From: Candidatus Thalassospirochaeta sargassi
GTDB taxonomy: Bacteria; Spirochaetota; Spirochaetia; UBA9216
Direction of reading: 5' to 3'
NCBI GenBank assembly: GCA_028532855.1
Contig: JAQQAL010000051.1
Span: 1-64,000 of the forward strand
Length of the DNA stretch: 64,000 bases
In this document: one piece after another, positions 18,413 through 26,845 of the stretch
Numbering within the stretch: the stretch's first letter is position 1
How the letters are laid out: each line of letters begins with the position of its first letter
Made by a program: the position numbers and the translations under genes
The notes under the pieces: generated by a model
Databases searched by the model: none
Seen by the model: the letters and a program-made list of their open reading frames with translations, nothing else
Told to the model about the DNA's origin: nothing

Positions 18413-18441
18413 TTGACACAATATATTCATTTATCTAGGAT
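18413..18441 (+). promoter_or_regulatory. Strong promoter of the DUF4912-GH57 pair
   Basis: Perfect TTGACA (18413-18418), a 17-base spacer and TAGGAT (18436-18441), starting 4 bases after the methyltransferase stop. The ATG of the DUF4912 gene is at 18464 with GGAGGT just upstream (18456-18461). Confidence 0.65.
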
Positions 18442-18463
18442 CAGAGACTATATCGGAGGTACA

Positions 18464-19192
18464 ATGACGGAAGAACGCCTGCAGCTGCTCCCGGAAGATT
18501 TTCTCAGAGAGATTGCCGTAAAAGAGGGAATCAGCATCAATGAAAATATAGATAAACAGGATTTAATAGATCTTATACTTGAAGCTATTGAGGAAGATCG
18601 AGCTGAAAATGTAATGGCGAATAATCCTGCCATGCAGATAAAGGAAAGGAAATTCGACATCACGTTGAATGAACAGTTTGATTTTGATGAAGATCAGTAT
18701 CCTTTACCGGAAAGTTACAATGAAACTAAGATAGTTATGCTTCTTCGTGATCCTGCATGGGCTTATACATATTGGGATATAAAGGACTCTGAGATAGCAT
18801 CTTTGAAATTCGGGAATCTCAGTGGAAAGCTGAACCTGAGGGTTTATGAGATGGGTAAGGCTGAGTTCAGTAAGGCTAACATTCAGGATTTTTTCGATAT
18901 TCCCGTTCAGATAGAAGACGGAAGCTGGTATATAAACCTGCCCCGAACCGGTATTTATTATTGTGTTGAACTGATCCTCAAGGGGAGTGAATCTGAAAAG
19001 GTTTTATGTAGATCAAATTTCGTCAAGAGTCCTCAGTGGGAGGTCGGAGAATTGGATTTACATAAAGACCTTAAGGGGTCCGGCAATGATCTTCTACTGG
19101 TTGCGGGTGTATATGATTTAAGTGCAGCGGAAGCCGCGGGAAAGATTCCCCAGCGGATTATTTCAATGATAGACAGTGAGTTTTTGGAGTAG
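18464..19192 (+). CDS. DUF4912-domain protein
   Basis: A 242-residue cytoplasmic protein. The N-terminal 50 residues (LPEDFLREIAVKEG onward) look like a small helical SAP/Rho-N-type segment. The C-terminal part has the DUF4912 pattern: VMLLRDPAWAYTYWDI, then LNLRVYEMG, and a beta-rich end with GIYYCVELIL. DUF4912 proteins are often encoded next to GH57 glycoside hydrolases, and that is the case here: the GH57 gene begins 3 bases after the stop. An accessory or carbohydrate-binding role in glucan metabolism is an inference. The ATG at 18464 is preferred over upstream in-frame codons because of the GGAGGT site. Confidence 0.8.
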   Translation: MTEERLQLLPEDFLREIAVKEGISINENIDKQDLIDLILEAIEEDRAENVMANNPAMQIKERKFDITLNEQFDFDEDQYPLPESYNETKIVMLLRDPAWAYTYWDIKDSEIASLKFGNLSGKLNLRVYEMGKAEFSKANIQDFFDIPVQIEDGSWYINLPRTGIYYCVELILKGSESEKVLCRSNFVKSPQWEVGELDLHKDLKGSGNDLLLVAGVYDLSAAEAAGKIPQRIISMIDSEFLE

Positions 19193-19195
19193 AAA

Positions 19196-20794
19196 ATGAG
19201 CAAAAATAAAGGATATCTGGGATTCGTACTTCATTCTCATCTTCCCTATGTTCATCATCCCGAGAAGGAGAAATGCCTGGAAGAAAACTGGTTTTTTGAT
19301 GCACTTGCAGAAACCTACCTTCCGTTAATCGGGCTTATGAACAAGTTATATGCAGAGGATATCGCATATAAACTGACTATCTCATTGTCTCCGACATTGA
19401 CTACGATGCTGATGGATGAGCTTCTTCAGGAGCGCTTTGTCGCCTATCTTGAAGATAAGATAGCACTGGGTGAAAAAGAAATTGTCCGTAATAAAAAAGA
19501 TTCCGACAAACTGAAACTCTCAAAGCTTTATAAAGAGCATTATGAGGATTGTCTGGATAAATATGAAAATCTTTATAAACGAAATATAATAAAAGCCTTC
19601 AAAACACTGGAGAAGGCGGGCTGTATAGAGATAATTACAACTGCTGCCACGCATGCATTTATGCCCCTGTATCAGGAACTGCCACAGGTAATTGAAGCCC
19701 AGATTCATACTGCCGTTATTTCGTACGGTCGTGTGTTCGGTCAGGCCCCTAGGGGGATGTGGATACCGGAGCTGGGCTATTTCCCCGGCCTCGGAAAATA
19801 TATGAAACAGCATGGAATAGATTACAGCTTTATTGCTGCTCACGGTCAGCTGTTTGCATGCAAGAAGTCTAAATATGGAGTATACGCACCGGTTGAAACA
19901 AGCAGTGGTATCCTGGCTTTTTCACGTGATATCCCGGCCTCACGGTCTGTGTGGTCTACTGATGACGGCTACCCGGGAGATCAGGTTTATCGTGATGCCA
20001 GGCAGGATATCGGATACGAACTGCCTTTTGAGTATATTGGCCCGCATATCTTTGATGAAAAAATCAGGATCAATACAGGGTATAAATATTACAGGATCGC
20101 AACCGGAGAGGCAGGGCATCGTTATCAGCCCGAAAAAGCTGAAGCCAAAGCAATCGACCATGCTGATAATTTTATCTATCAGCGGATCAAGCAGGTTAAG
20201 AAGTTGGATAAGCTTATGGACAGGACTCCAATGGTAATCTGTCCTTATGATTCAGAAATCTTCGGTAAATGGTGGTATGAAGGTATTATCTGGCTTGAGC
20301 ATGTGATAAGAAAGGCTGCTCTGTCGGATGATCTCGAAATGATTAGCCCATCACAGTATATCGATGAATATACTGAAAATGAAAAAGTTGAGCCCATCTT
20401 CTCAAGCTGGGGCAACAAGGGGTATGCGTCGGTATGGCTCGGAGGAGCCAATGACTGGATTTACAGACACGTGCACAAGGCCTCGGAGAGAATGCAGGAG
20501 CTTGTTGCAAGGTTTCCTGATGAATCCGGACTTAAAAAGCGGGTTCTGGATCAGGCAGCACGGGAGGTTCTCCTTGCCCAGGCATCAGACTGGCCGTTCA
20601 TTATGAAAACCTGTCTGAATGCTGATTATGCCAAGATGAGGGTGAAACGTCATCTTCATAACTTCAACAAGATATATGACAACCTGTGCCGGAACACCGT
20701 TAATACTGAATGGCTTACAAGAATAGAAAAAGAGAATAAGATTTTTCCTGATCTTGATTATAGAATCTTCGGTGCAGGAAAGGTTAATGAATAG
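19196..20794 (+). CDS. GH57 family 1,4-alpha-glucan branching enzyme (DUF1957 type)
   Basis: A 532-residue glycoside hydrolase family 57 protein. Conserved region 1 is HSHLPYVHH (13-21), the nucleophile region is WIPELGYFPG (Glu192) and the acid region is YDSEIFGKWWYEG (Asp352), matching the GH57 branching-enzyme subgroup; the C-terminal 120 residues correspond to DUF1957. The predicted reaction is transfer of alpha-1,4-glucan segments to alpha-1,6 branches in a glycogen-like polymer, in the cytoplasm. It is the second gene of the promoter-led pair with DUF4912. Its end overlaps the convergent small gene by 11 bases. Confidence 0.87.
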   Translation: MSKNKGYLGFVLHSHLPYVHHPEKEKCLEENWFFDALAETYLPLIGLMNKLYAEDIAYKLTISLSPTLTTMLMDELLQERFVAYLEDKIALGEKEIVRNKKDSDKLKLSKLYKEHYEDCLDKYENLYKRNIIKAFKTLEKAGCIEIITTAATHAFMPLYQELPQVIEAQIHTAVISYGRVFGQAPRGMWIPELGYFPGLGKYMKQHGIDYSFIAAHGQLFACKKSKYGVYAPVETSSGILAFSRDIPASRSVWSTDDGYPGDQVYRDARQDIGYELPFEYIGPHIFDEKIRINTGYKYYRIATGEAGHRYQPEKAEAKAIDHADNFIYQRIKQVKKLDKLMDRTPMVICPYDSEIFGKWWYEGIIWLEHVIRKAALSDDLEMISPSQYIDEYTENEKVEPIFSSWGNKGYASVWLGGANDWIYRHVHKASERMQELVARFPDESGLKKRVLDQAAREVLLAQASDWPFIMKTCLNADYAKMRVKRHLHNFNKIYDNLCRNTVNTEWLTRIEKENKIFPDLDYRIFGAGKVNE

Positions 20795-21029
20795 AAATTG
20801 ATTCCGTCTCGGACAGGCTGAGCTGTTCGAGATAGTATCTGATAACCGGTCCGTTGTTTGTGTCCGATGTTGACTTTCGGTATACCCGGTATACTATCAC
20901 TCTAGGGTCCGGCAGGGGGGGGCGCAATGGATTTCCATTTATGTCCACCAGTTCATTCATTCTTAAATCACGTTCGATTTCGATGAAGTCCCCCTCAGGG
21001 TAGACGATTACCTTTGTGTCCCAGATCAA
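20784..21029 (-). CDS. Small uncharacterised protein (81 aa)
   Basis: An 81-residue soluble protein (MIWDTKVIVYPEG...) rich in beta-type residues and acidic/basic pairs. I do not recognise a family. Support for being real comes from the 4-base ATGA-type overlap with the upstream DUF1820-type gene, which suggests translational coupling. The C-terminus runs 11 bases into the convergent GH57 gene. Confidence 0.65.
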   Translation of the reverse strand: MIWDTKVIVYPEGDFIEIERDLRMNELVDINGNPLRPPLPDPRVIVYRVYRKSTSDTNNGPVIRYYLEQLSLSETESISIH

Positions 21030-21322
21030 TTTTCTGAATCCTCAATCAGTTTGAAGTCCATAACCTTCGAGGGCTGATCCCCAAACGCATCATCCTTAAA
21101 CTCTTCTATTAAAGAGACAGTCTGAAACGGAATCATCAGATGATCAGCTTTGCCGAAAAGTCGACGAACTTCATCCTCGGTGGGGTCAATTATCAGTTTG
21201 GATTCTTTGGCTAGGATTAAATCTTTTATAGAAACAAAATAAGGATGGGTCAGATCGAGACTTTTTGCCTTAAGCTGCAGGTCTTTTTCGTTCCATTTAA
21301 AATGTACTCGGTATATAGGCAT
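21026..21322 (-). CDS. DUF1820-like small protein (98 aa)
   Basis: A 98-residue cytoplasmic protein. MPIYRVHFKWNEKDLQL at the start, then LIIDPTEDEVRRLF and MIPFQTVSLIEE, match the arrangement I associate with DUF1820 (tyrosine/arginine-containing start, DPSEE-type motif, IP-x-x-x-V-x-x-I-x-E). The function of that family is not established. It is the first gene of a two-gene minus-strand unit and is divergent from mraZ. Confidence 0.7.
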   Translation of the reverse strand: MPIYRVHFKWNEKDLQLKAKSLDLTHPYFVSIKDLILAKESKLIIDPTEDEVRRLFGKADHLMIPFQTVSLIEEFKDDAFGDQPSKVMDFKLIEDSEN

Positions 21323-21423
21323 ACAACATATGTACTGCTTTACCCTGAAAAAAGCTACTAAACAAGCGTTAAGTCTTATTATCGGAATAATCTCCTATTT
21401 TCTTTAATTCATTTAAATAAAGG

Positions 21424-21452
21424 TTTAAAAAAGGAATTTGATGGTTTAATAT
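21424..21452 (+). promoter_or_regulatory. Candidate dcw-cluster (mraZ) promoter
   Basis: TTTAAA (21424-21429), a 17-base spacer and TAATAT (21447-21452) in an AT-rich stretch directly upstream of the MraZ-type repeats. The -35 is weak. The placement, promoter just upstream of the repeats, fits autoregulation of mraZ in other bacteria. Confidence 0.35.
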
Positions 21453-21462
21453 ATTAAATAGG

Positions 21463-21497
21463 TGGTAAAAAGTGGGAGAAATTAGGATTAAGTGGGA
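21463..21497 (+). promoter_or_regulatory. MraZ-binding repeats (10-bp phased TGGGA boxes)
   Basis: Four five-base boxes start exactly 10 bases apart: TGGTA (21463), TGGGA (21473), TAGGA (21483) and TGGGA (21493). The known MraZ operator is a set of TGGGN boxes separated by 5 bases, so each box lies on the same face of the helix. The last box ends 7 bases before the GTG start, so bound MraZ would also cover the ribosome site. This predicts autoregulation of the whole dcw cluster. Confidence 0.75.
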
Positions 21498-21504
21498 TTA
21501 AGTA

Positions 21505-21945
21505 GTGATTACCGGTGAGTATCGAAACAATTTAGATGAAAAAGGCAGAATGCTTGTACCATCACGTGTTCGTAATCTTATTCCCGGAAACCAGCTGGTT
21601 CTTACTCGCGGTATTGATAAATGCCTGTGGGTTTATACTCCTGAAGAATGGAACAGAATCGCATCACAGATTCTTGATTCATCCTCGGTCTTTAAATCAA
21701 AGACAAGGCTTCTTCAGCGCAGAATCATTGCCCCCGCACAGGAATGTGAAATTGACAAGTCGGGCCGGATTAATATCCCTCCGACATTGAGAGAGTCCGC
21801 CGGTCTCAGGAAGGAAGTTGTTCTTCTTGCAATGGAAAAGTATATGGAAATCTGGGATGAAGCGGAGTATAACGGTTATCTTAATGAGAGTGAGGAGGAT
21901 TTTCTTGCTGCAGCCGAAGATCTTGGTGATCTTCTGAATATTTAA
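21505..21945 (+). CDS. mraZ: Transcriptional regulator MraZ
   Basis: A 146-residue DNA-binding protein of the AbrB/MraZ fold, with two tandem MraZ domains. The first has GEYRNNLDEKGRMLVPSRVR and the second EIDKSGRINIPPTLRE, both carrying the conserved DxxGR core. It controls the dcw cluster by binding TGGGN repeats, which are present just upstream. The GTG start is chosen because the protein then begins ITGEYRNNLDEKGR, as in the family. It is followed 21 bases later by rsmH, the usual partner. Confidence 0.95.
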   Translation: MITGEYRNNLDEKGRMLVPSRVRNLIPGNQLVLTRGIDKCLWVYTPEEWNRIASQILDSSSVFKSKTRLLQRRIIAPAQECEIDKSGRINIPPTLRESAGLRKEVVLLAMEKYMEIWDEAEYNGYLNESEEDFLAAAEDLGDLLNI

Positions 21946-21966
21946 TAGCGGCAAGGCAGGGCGTTC

Positions 21967-22914
21967 ATGGATATTGTACATTATTCAGTTTTGAAAGAAG
22001 AGGTATACAGCTATCTTAAGCCGTCACAGGACGATAAGCTGATGATTGACTGTACTCTGGGTGAGGGGGGTCACTCGGAACTTTTTCTTTCGAGATGTCC
22101 ATGGTTGAATCTTGTGGGTCTTGATGCGGACAGTAAAATAATGACTGTTGCAGAGAAGAGACTGGAATCATATGGCAGCCGTGTCAGGCTTTTTAACCAG
22201 TGGTTCAACATGTTTTTCAAGCAGTATCCTCTGGGAGATGAACGCCCCGACCTCATTCTTTTTGATCTCGGTATTTCCATTTTTCATTATGAGAAATCCG
22301 GCCGGGGTTTTTCTTTCCTCCGGGATGAACCCCTCGATATGAGGCTTGCGCCTGAACTCGAGATATCGGCTGCGGATATTGTAAATGAATATCCTGAAAG
22401 TGAGATTGCCGATTTGATTTATCAGTTTGGTGAAGAGCGTTATTCAAGGAGATTCGCCAGAGCAATAATTTCTGAGCGAAAGACTGCCCGCATCGAAACT
22501 ACTGATAAGCTTGCGGCCCTGATAAAATCCGCATCACCTCCCGATTACAGAAGGGGCCGGATTCATCCGGCAACCAGAACCTTTCAGGCTCTGCGGATTG
22601 CTGTGAACGGTGAGCTTGCAAGGCTTGATTCGGTTCTTGCGAATGCTCTCCGTATATTGAAGCCGGGCGGAAGGATGGGTGTGATAACATTCCATTCTCT
22701 CGAAGACAGGATGGTTAAGCATTTCTTCAAGGATATGAATAAGGCCTGTATATGTCCTCCTGAACAGCCGATATGTAATTGTAACGGCAGAAAGATTGTT
22801 GAAATTCTGACGAAGAAACCGGTAATACCGACTGAACAGGAAATTTCAATGAATGCGCCTTCAAGGAGTTCAAAACTCCGTGTCGTTAAAAAAATATCTG
22901 ACGAGGAATTTTAG
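21967..22914 (+). CDS. rsmH: 16S rRNA (cytosine(1402)-N4)-methyltransferase
   Basis: A 315-residue SAM-dependent methyltransferase that modifies C1402 of 16S rRNA in the ribosomal P site. The start HYSVLKEEV, the SAM-binding DCTLGEGGHS, the FDLGIS motif and the catalytic-region FHSLEDRMVKHFF are all in place and in family order. Its place after mraZ is the standard dcw arrangement. The stop is directly followed by the GTG of the ftsL-like gene. Confidence 0.96.
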   Translation: MDIVHYSVLKEEVYSYLKPSQDDKLMIDCTLGEGGHSELFLSRCPWLNLVGLDADSKIMTVAEKRLESYGSRVRLFNQWFNMFFKQYPLGDERPDLILFDLGISIFHYEKSGRGFSFLRDEPLDMRLAPELEISAADIVNEYPESEIADLIYQFGEERYSRRFARAIISERKTARIETTDKLAALIKSASPPDYRRGRIHPATRTFQALRIAVNGELARLDSVLANALRILKPGGRMGVITFHSLEDRMVKHFFKDMNKACICPPEQPICNCNGRKIVEILTKKPVIPTEQEISMNAPSRSSKLRVVKKISDEEF

Positions 22915-23205
22915 GTGTTGAAAAGACTGTTTATTGCTTCATTAATACTGCTTATCCCGGCTCTGCTTTTTATTTCCGTATGGCAATCATACCGGTATGA
23001 CATGCTTAGTCGAGAGGTTGCGGAGCTTGAGCAGCAGCAGAAGGATCTTTTTGAACAGAATAAGAAGATTGTTATGGGGATTGAATTTTTGAAATCTCCT
23101 TTCAGGATAAATAAAATTGCTGATGAGGACCTTGAGCTTAAAAAGATTGAACCGGATAAAATTCTCAGAATAGATCTGGGAAGGGATGAGCGTCAGGATG
23201 GTTAA
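22915..23205 (+). CDS. ftsL: FtsL-like cell division protein
   Basis: A 96-residue bitopic membrane protein: a short cytoplasmic start, one membrane segment (about 4-22) and a periplasmic coiled coil with heptad-like LEQQQKDLFEQNKK (about 38-60). Sequence conservation in this family is low; the assignment rests on topology, size and position between rsmH and murF. FtsL forms a complex with FtsQ and FtsB to activate septal wall synthesis. The GTG immediately after the rsmH stop is used; a TTG one codon later is equally possible. Confidence 0.7.
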   Translation: MLKRLFIASLILLIPALLFISVWQSYRYDMLSREVAELEQQQKDLFEQNKKIVMGIEFLKSPFRINKIADEDLELKKIEPDKILRIDLGRDERQDG

Positions 23206-24622
23206 AGCCGGTTATTTATTTACTGCGAAAGAGGCAGCCACATGGTGCGGGGGAGAACTGCTCGGGGCTTCTTCTTCGGAGGTATCCGGCGCCGAGGTTG
23301 ATTCAAGAAGATGTAAAAACGGGGTTCTTTTTTTTGCACTTTCCGGTGAAAGGGTTGATGGTCACAATTATATCGACGCAGCTGTAAAGGCCGGCGCCAT
23401 CGGTGCTGTTGTTTCAACAGAATGGTCGGATACAGAAGATGCTGTAAATGTTTTCAGGCATACGGCAGATGATGTTTTCTTCATTATTGTGGATAATCCG
23501 CTTCGTGCTCTTCAGCGTATTGCTGCTGAGTATCTGAAGGGTATCAGCGGTCCGGTTCGTGTAGGGATTACCGGCAGTAACGGTAAAACTACAACCAAAG
23601 AATTGATTGCATCGGTACTTTCTGAAAAGTATTCGGTTGTAAAAACAGCAGGGAATTATAATTCGGAAATCGGACTGCCGTTGACCGTCTTTAATATCAA
23701 AAATGAGCATGATTATGCCGTTATTGAAATGGGTGTAAACCGTTTGGGTGAAATGGATGTACTCTCTGAAATACTCCGTCCTGATGTAGTTGTCATTACT
23801 AACATAGGGACCGCCCATATCGGTATTTTTGGAAATAAAGATACTATTGCAGAGGAAAAGCGTCATTCGGTTTCCCGTTTCGATGGAGATGGAACACTTT
23901 TTGTCGCGGAAGATGAGCCTTATGCTGGTTTTCTGGCTGAAGGACTTAAGGGCCGGAGTATAGTTTATGGCCGCGAAAGTCTTGAAGCTGATGGCGGGTT
24001 GAATTACAAAAATCTTGGACTCAGGGGCTGGGCGATAGAGATTGACGGGGAGGTAATTGAGTACCCGCTTATAGGTGAGCATAATCTCAAAAATGCATTC
24101 TGTGCATGCGCTGTCGGCAGGTTTGCCGAACTTGGAATTAAAGAGCTCAAAGCCGGGCTTGAATCTGTGAACCCCCTTTTCGGACGCGGTGAGATTATAG
24201 AAGGGGCTGTGACAATAATACAGGATTCATATAATGCGAATGTTGATTCGATGTTTACATCCATGGCGTTTGCAGACAATCTTGACTGGTCCGGCTCGAA
24301 ATATTATGTATTCGGTGATATGAAGGAGCTTGGCTCCGATAGTGAAAAAATGCACCGGCAACTCGGCAGGGAAGCAGCATCCTGCCGGGCTGACAAAGTG
24401 TTTTTTTTCGGTGAAGATTCCGTTTCGGCATTCGAGGAAGCGAAACAGAGAGCAAAAGAGTCCCCGGTATTTTTTCATACAAATGAGTATAAAGCACTTG
24501 AAGATGAGCTTCTTTTGAATCTAAAACCCGACGATCTGCTGCTCTTAAAAGGTTCGCGCTCAATGAATCTTGAAAGACTTATTGAGCCTGTAAATATGAA
24601 ATTCGGGAGGGAGAAATGTTAA
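23186..24622 (+). CDS. murF: UDP-N-acetylmuramoyl-tripeptide:D-Ala-D-Ala ligase
   Basis: A 478-residue Mur ligase that adds D-Ala-D-Ala to the UDP-MurNAc-tripeptide in the cytoplasm. The ATP-binding loop GSNGKTTT lies at 130-137, followed by the Mur-ligase KTAGNYNSEIGLP segment, which is typical of MurF, and DSYNAN further on. The start at 23186 overlaps the ftsL end by 20 bases; an ATG at 23198 (MVKAGYLF...) is an alternative that would overlap by 8. It is followed with overlap by mraY. In this cluster murE and murD are absent. Confidence 0.94.
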   Translation: MSVRMVKAGYLFTAKEAATWCGGELLGASSSEVSGAEVDSRRCKNGVLFFALSGERVDGHNYIDAAVKAGAIGAVVSTEWSDTEDAVNVFRHTADDVFFIIVDNPLRALQRIAAEYLKGISGPVRVGITGSNGKTTTKELIASVLSEKYSVVKTAGNYNSEIGLPLTVFNIKNEHDYAVIEMGVNRLGEMDVLSEILRPDVVVITNIGTAHIGIFGNKDTIAEEKRHSVSRFDGDGTLFVAEDEPYAGFLAEGLKGRSIVYGRESLEADGGLNYKNLGLRGWAIEIDGEVIEYPLIGEHNLKNAFCACAVGRFAELGIKELKAGLESVNPLFGRGEIIEGAVTIIQDSYNANVDSMFTSMAFADNLDWSGSKYYVFGDMKELGSDSEKMHRQLGREAASCRADKVFFFGEDSVSAFEEAKQRAKESPVFFHTNEYKALEDELLLNLKPDDLLLLKGSRSMNLERLIEPVNMKFGREKC

Positions 24623-25695
24623 AGGAATTACTATTCCCTTTAGTGGACTATTTCTCAGCTTTTAATATATTTCAGTACATCACATTCAGGGCGGCCTATG
24701 CCGCTGTAACTGCGCTATTCGTGTCCTTTCTTTTCGGGCCGAAGATAATCCGGGCATTAAGAACGTTCAAGCTTGGTCAGATGGTCAGGACGGACGGGCC
24801 GCAGTCCCATCTGCATAAAAGCGGTACCCCGACTATGGGCGGGCTGATAATGATTCTTGCAATTCTTGTCTCATCACTTCTGTGGCAGGATCTGAGGAAT
24901 CCATATGTCTGGATAGGGTTGATTTCGCTTGTCGGATTCGGTCTGGTAGGGTTTATTGATGATTACCTGAAAATAACCCGCAAAAGCACGGAGGGGCTTC
25001 ATGCCCGTTTCAAGCTTGCCGGTCAGATAGCAATATCCCTGATTATCGTACTTTTTTTGTATTTTAACGGTAATGATCATACGACCCTGCTGTATCTTCC
25101 GTTTTTTAAAAATCCAGTTCTTGATTTGGGCGTTCTGTATATACCCTTTGGTGTATTCATTCTTGTCGCCTGGACAAATGCCGTGAACCTGACCGACGGA
25201 CTCGACGGTCTTGCAACAGGGCTTGTGATTATGGTCGGGATAGCCTTCGTGATTCTTACCTACATAACAGGTCGAGCCGACTTTGCATCATATTTGCAGA
25301 TTCCCTACCTGCCGGAAAGCAGTGAGCTCCCGGTTTTCTGTTTCGGTATTGTCGGAGCTGCAGTCGGGTTTCTGTGGTTTAATTCACACCCGGCGGAAGT
25401 TTTTATGGGTGATACCGGTTCGCTTGCGCTCGGCGGGGTGCTCGGCGTGATTTCATTGATGATAAAGAAAGAAGTGCTGATGGTCATCATCGGGGGCGTC
25501 TTTGTCCTTGAAGCCGTATCGGTAATCATTCAGGTAATATCATTCAAAACAACAGGCAGAAGGGTCTTTAAAATGGCTCCTCTGCATCATCATTTTGAAT
25601 TAAACGGCTGGGCAGAGACCAAGGTCGTGATCAGATTCTGGATAATGGGTGGAATGTTTGCCATTCTGGCCCTGTCAACATTGAAGATACAGTAG
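24616..25695 (+). CDS. mraY: Phospho-N-acetylmuramoyl-pentapeptide transferase
   Basis: A 359-residue polytopic membrane enzyme that transfers phospho-MurNAc-pentapeptide to undecaprenyl phosphate, making lipid I. Characteristic features are GTPTMGG near the N-terminus, GFIDDYLK, NLTDGLDGLA, GDTGSLALGG and the PLHHHFE segment, spread over about ten membrane helices. The length is standard. It overlaps murF by 7 bases and precedes ftsW by 19. Confidence 0.97.
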   Translation: MLKELLFPLVDYFSAFNIFQYITFRAAYAAVTALFVSFLFGPKIIRALRTFKLGQMVRTDGPQSHLHKSGTPTMGGLIMILAILVSSLLWQDLRNPYVWIGLISLVGFGLVGFIDDYLKITRKSTEGLHARFKLAGQIAISLIIVLFLYFNGNDHTTLLYLPFFKNPVLDLGVLYIPFGVFILVAWTNAVNLTDGLDGLATGLVIMVGIAFVILTYITGRADFASYLQIPYLPESSELPVFCFGIVGAAVGFLWFNSHPAEVFMGDTGSLALGGVLGVISLMIKKEVLMVIIGGVFVLEAVSVIIQVISFKTTGRRVFKMAPLHHHFELNGWAETKVVIRFWIMGGMFAILALSTLKIQ

Positions 25696-25714
25696 AAAGG
25701 CGGTATTTAATTTA

Positions 25715-26845
25715 ATGAGAGGACGGTTTGAACTCGAGAGGGTTCCGGGCGGACAGAGTGATTTTATTCTTCTGATGCTGGTTGTATTGCTGGCAGGATG
25801 CGGTATTGCCGCGCTCTTTTCTGCTTCATATTATTATGCTGAAAAATATTTCAGCGATAGTTTTCTCTTTATTCGTAAACAGCTTATTCTTGGCGGAGTT
25901 GGTGCGGTTTTCGGTTTTATAGCGTTTAAGCTGTCCTCTGAATTTTTAAGGCGATGGACGCCGGCACTTCTGCTTGGAAGCCTTGTGCTCATGCTGTTGA
26001 CATTTCTTCCCGGATTGAGTGAGGAGATTCTCGGTGCACGTCGGTGGATATTTCTGTTCGGCTTCTCTTTTCAGCCTTCGGAACTCGTAAAACTGGCAAT
26101 CGTGCTATATCTGGCGAATATATTTGAAAAAAAGCAGGACCGTATGCATGATTTTCTTAATACGGTTCTTCCTTCTTTAATTGTCCTTACAGTAGTGGTT
26201 GGGCTTGTACTGCTGCAGAATGATTTTTCTTCAGCAATCTTTATCCTGATAATAGGTTTGTCAATGTTTTTTATGGCAGGAGTTCCGCTGCTCTATTTTG
26301 TTTATCTCTTACTCGCTGCGGTGCCTACATCCCTGATTTTTCTTTTTACCAAGCCTCACAGGGTTGAGCGCTTGATAGCCTTCATAAGCCCCGAGGCTGA
26401 CCCAGTAGGATCCGGTTATCAGGTTATTGCGGCGCAATCGGCGCTGAAGAACGGCGGATTCATTGGCCAGGGACTCGGGCACGGCATAAAGAAGCTTGGA
26501 GGACTGCCTGAGGTTCATTCGGATTTTATCTTTGCATCAACCGCTGAAGAGGTCGGGTTTATGGGTGTGTTCTGTATTATCCTTCTTTTTCTTGGTTTTG
26601 GAGCAAGGGCAATTTTGCGCGGATACAGAAGCGGTAGTCATTATGATTTTCTTTTAAGCTTCGGTCTTGCAGTCTGTATCCTGTATCAGGCACTTTTTAA
26701 CATGGCGGTTGTTTCCGGTCTGGTGCCGGCAACGGGTATTCCGCTTCCGTTTTTTTCGTCAGGCGGTTCGTCACTTTTTGTAACATTTTTAATGTGCGGG
26801 CTCCTGCTCGGTACCACAAGACGACAGAATGAGGAGAGAATATGA
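25715..26845 (+). CDS. ftsW: Septal peptidoglycan polymerase FtsW (SEDS family)
   Basis: A 376-residue SEDS-family membrane protein with about ten hydrophobic helices. Family landmarks are GARRWI, FQPSELVKLA, GSGYQVIAAQSAL, LGHGIKKLGGLPEVHSD and the ending PATGIPLPFFSSGGSSL. FtsW polymerises septal glycan from lipid II together with a class B PBP. Its usual PBP partner, ftsI, is not in this cluster. The gene overlaps ftsQ by 4 bases (ATGA). FtsW is preferred to RodA or SpoVE because of position. Confidence 0.92.
   Translation: MRGRFELERVPGGQSDFILLMLVVLLAGCGIAALFSASYYYAEKYFSDSFLFIRKQLILGGVGAVFGFIAFKLSSEFLRRWTPALLLGSLVLMLLTFLPGLSEEILGARRWIFLFGFSFQPSELVKLAIVLYLANIFEKKQDRMHDFLNTVLPSLIVLTVVVGLVLLQNDFSSAIFILIIGLSMFFMAGVPLLYFVYLLLAAVPTSLIFLFTKPHRVERLIAFISPEADPVGSGYQVIAAQSALKNGGFIGQGLGHGIKKLGGLPEVHSDFIFASTAEEVGFMGVFCIILLFLGFGARAILRGYRSGSHYDFLLSFGLAVCILYQALFNMAVVSGLVPATGIPLPFFSSGGSSLFVTFLMCGLLLGTTRRQNEERI

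Noticed and set aside
23414-24082. 222-codon minus-strand frame opposite murF
   Set aside because: Shadow of murF, whose ATP loop and Mur-ligase motifs are intact.
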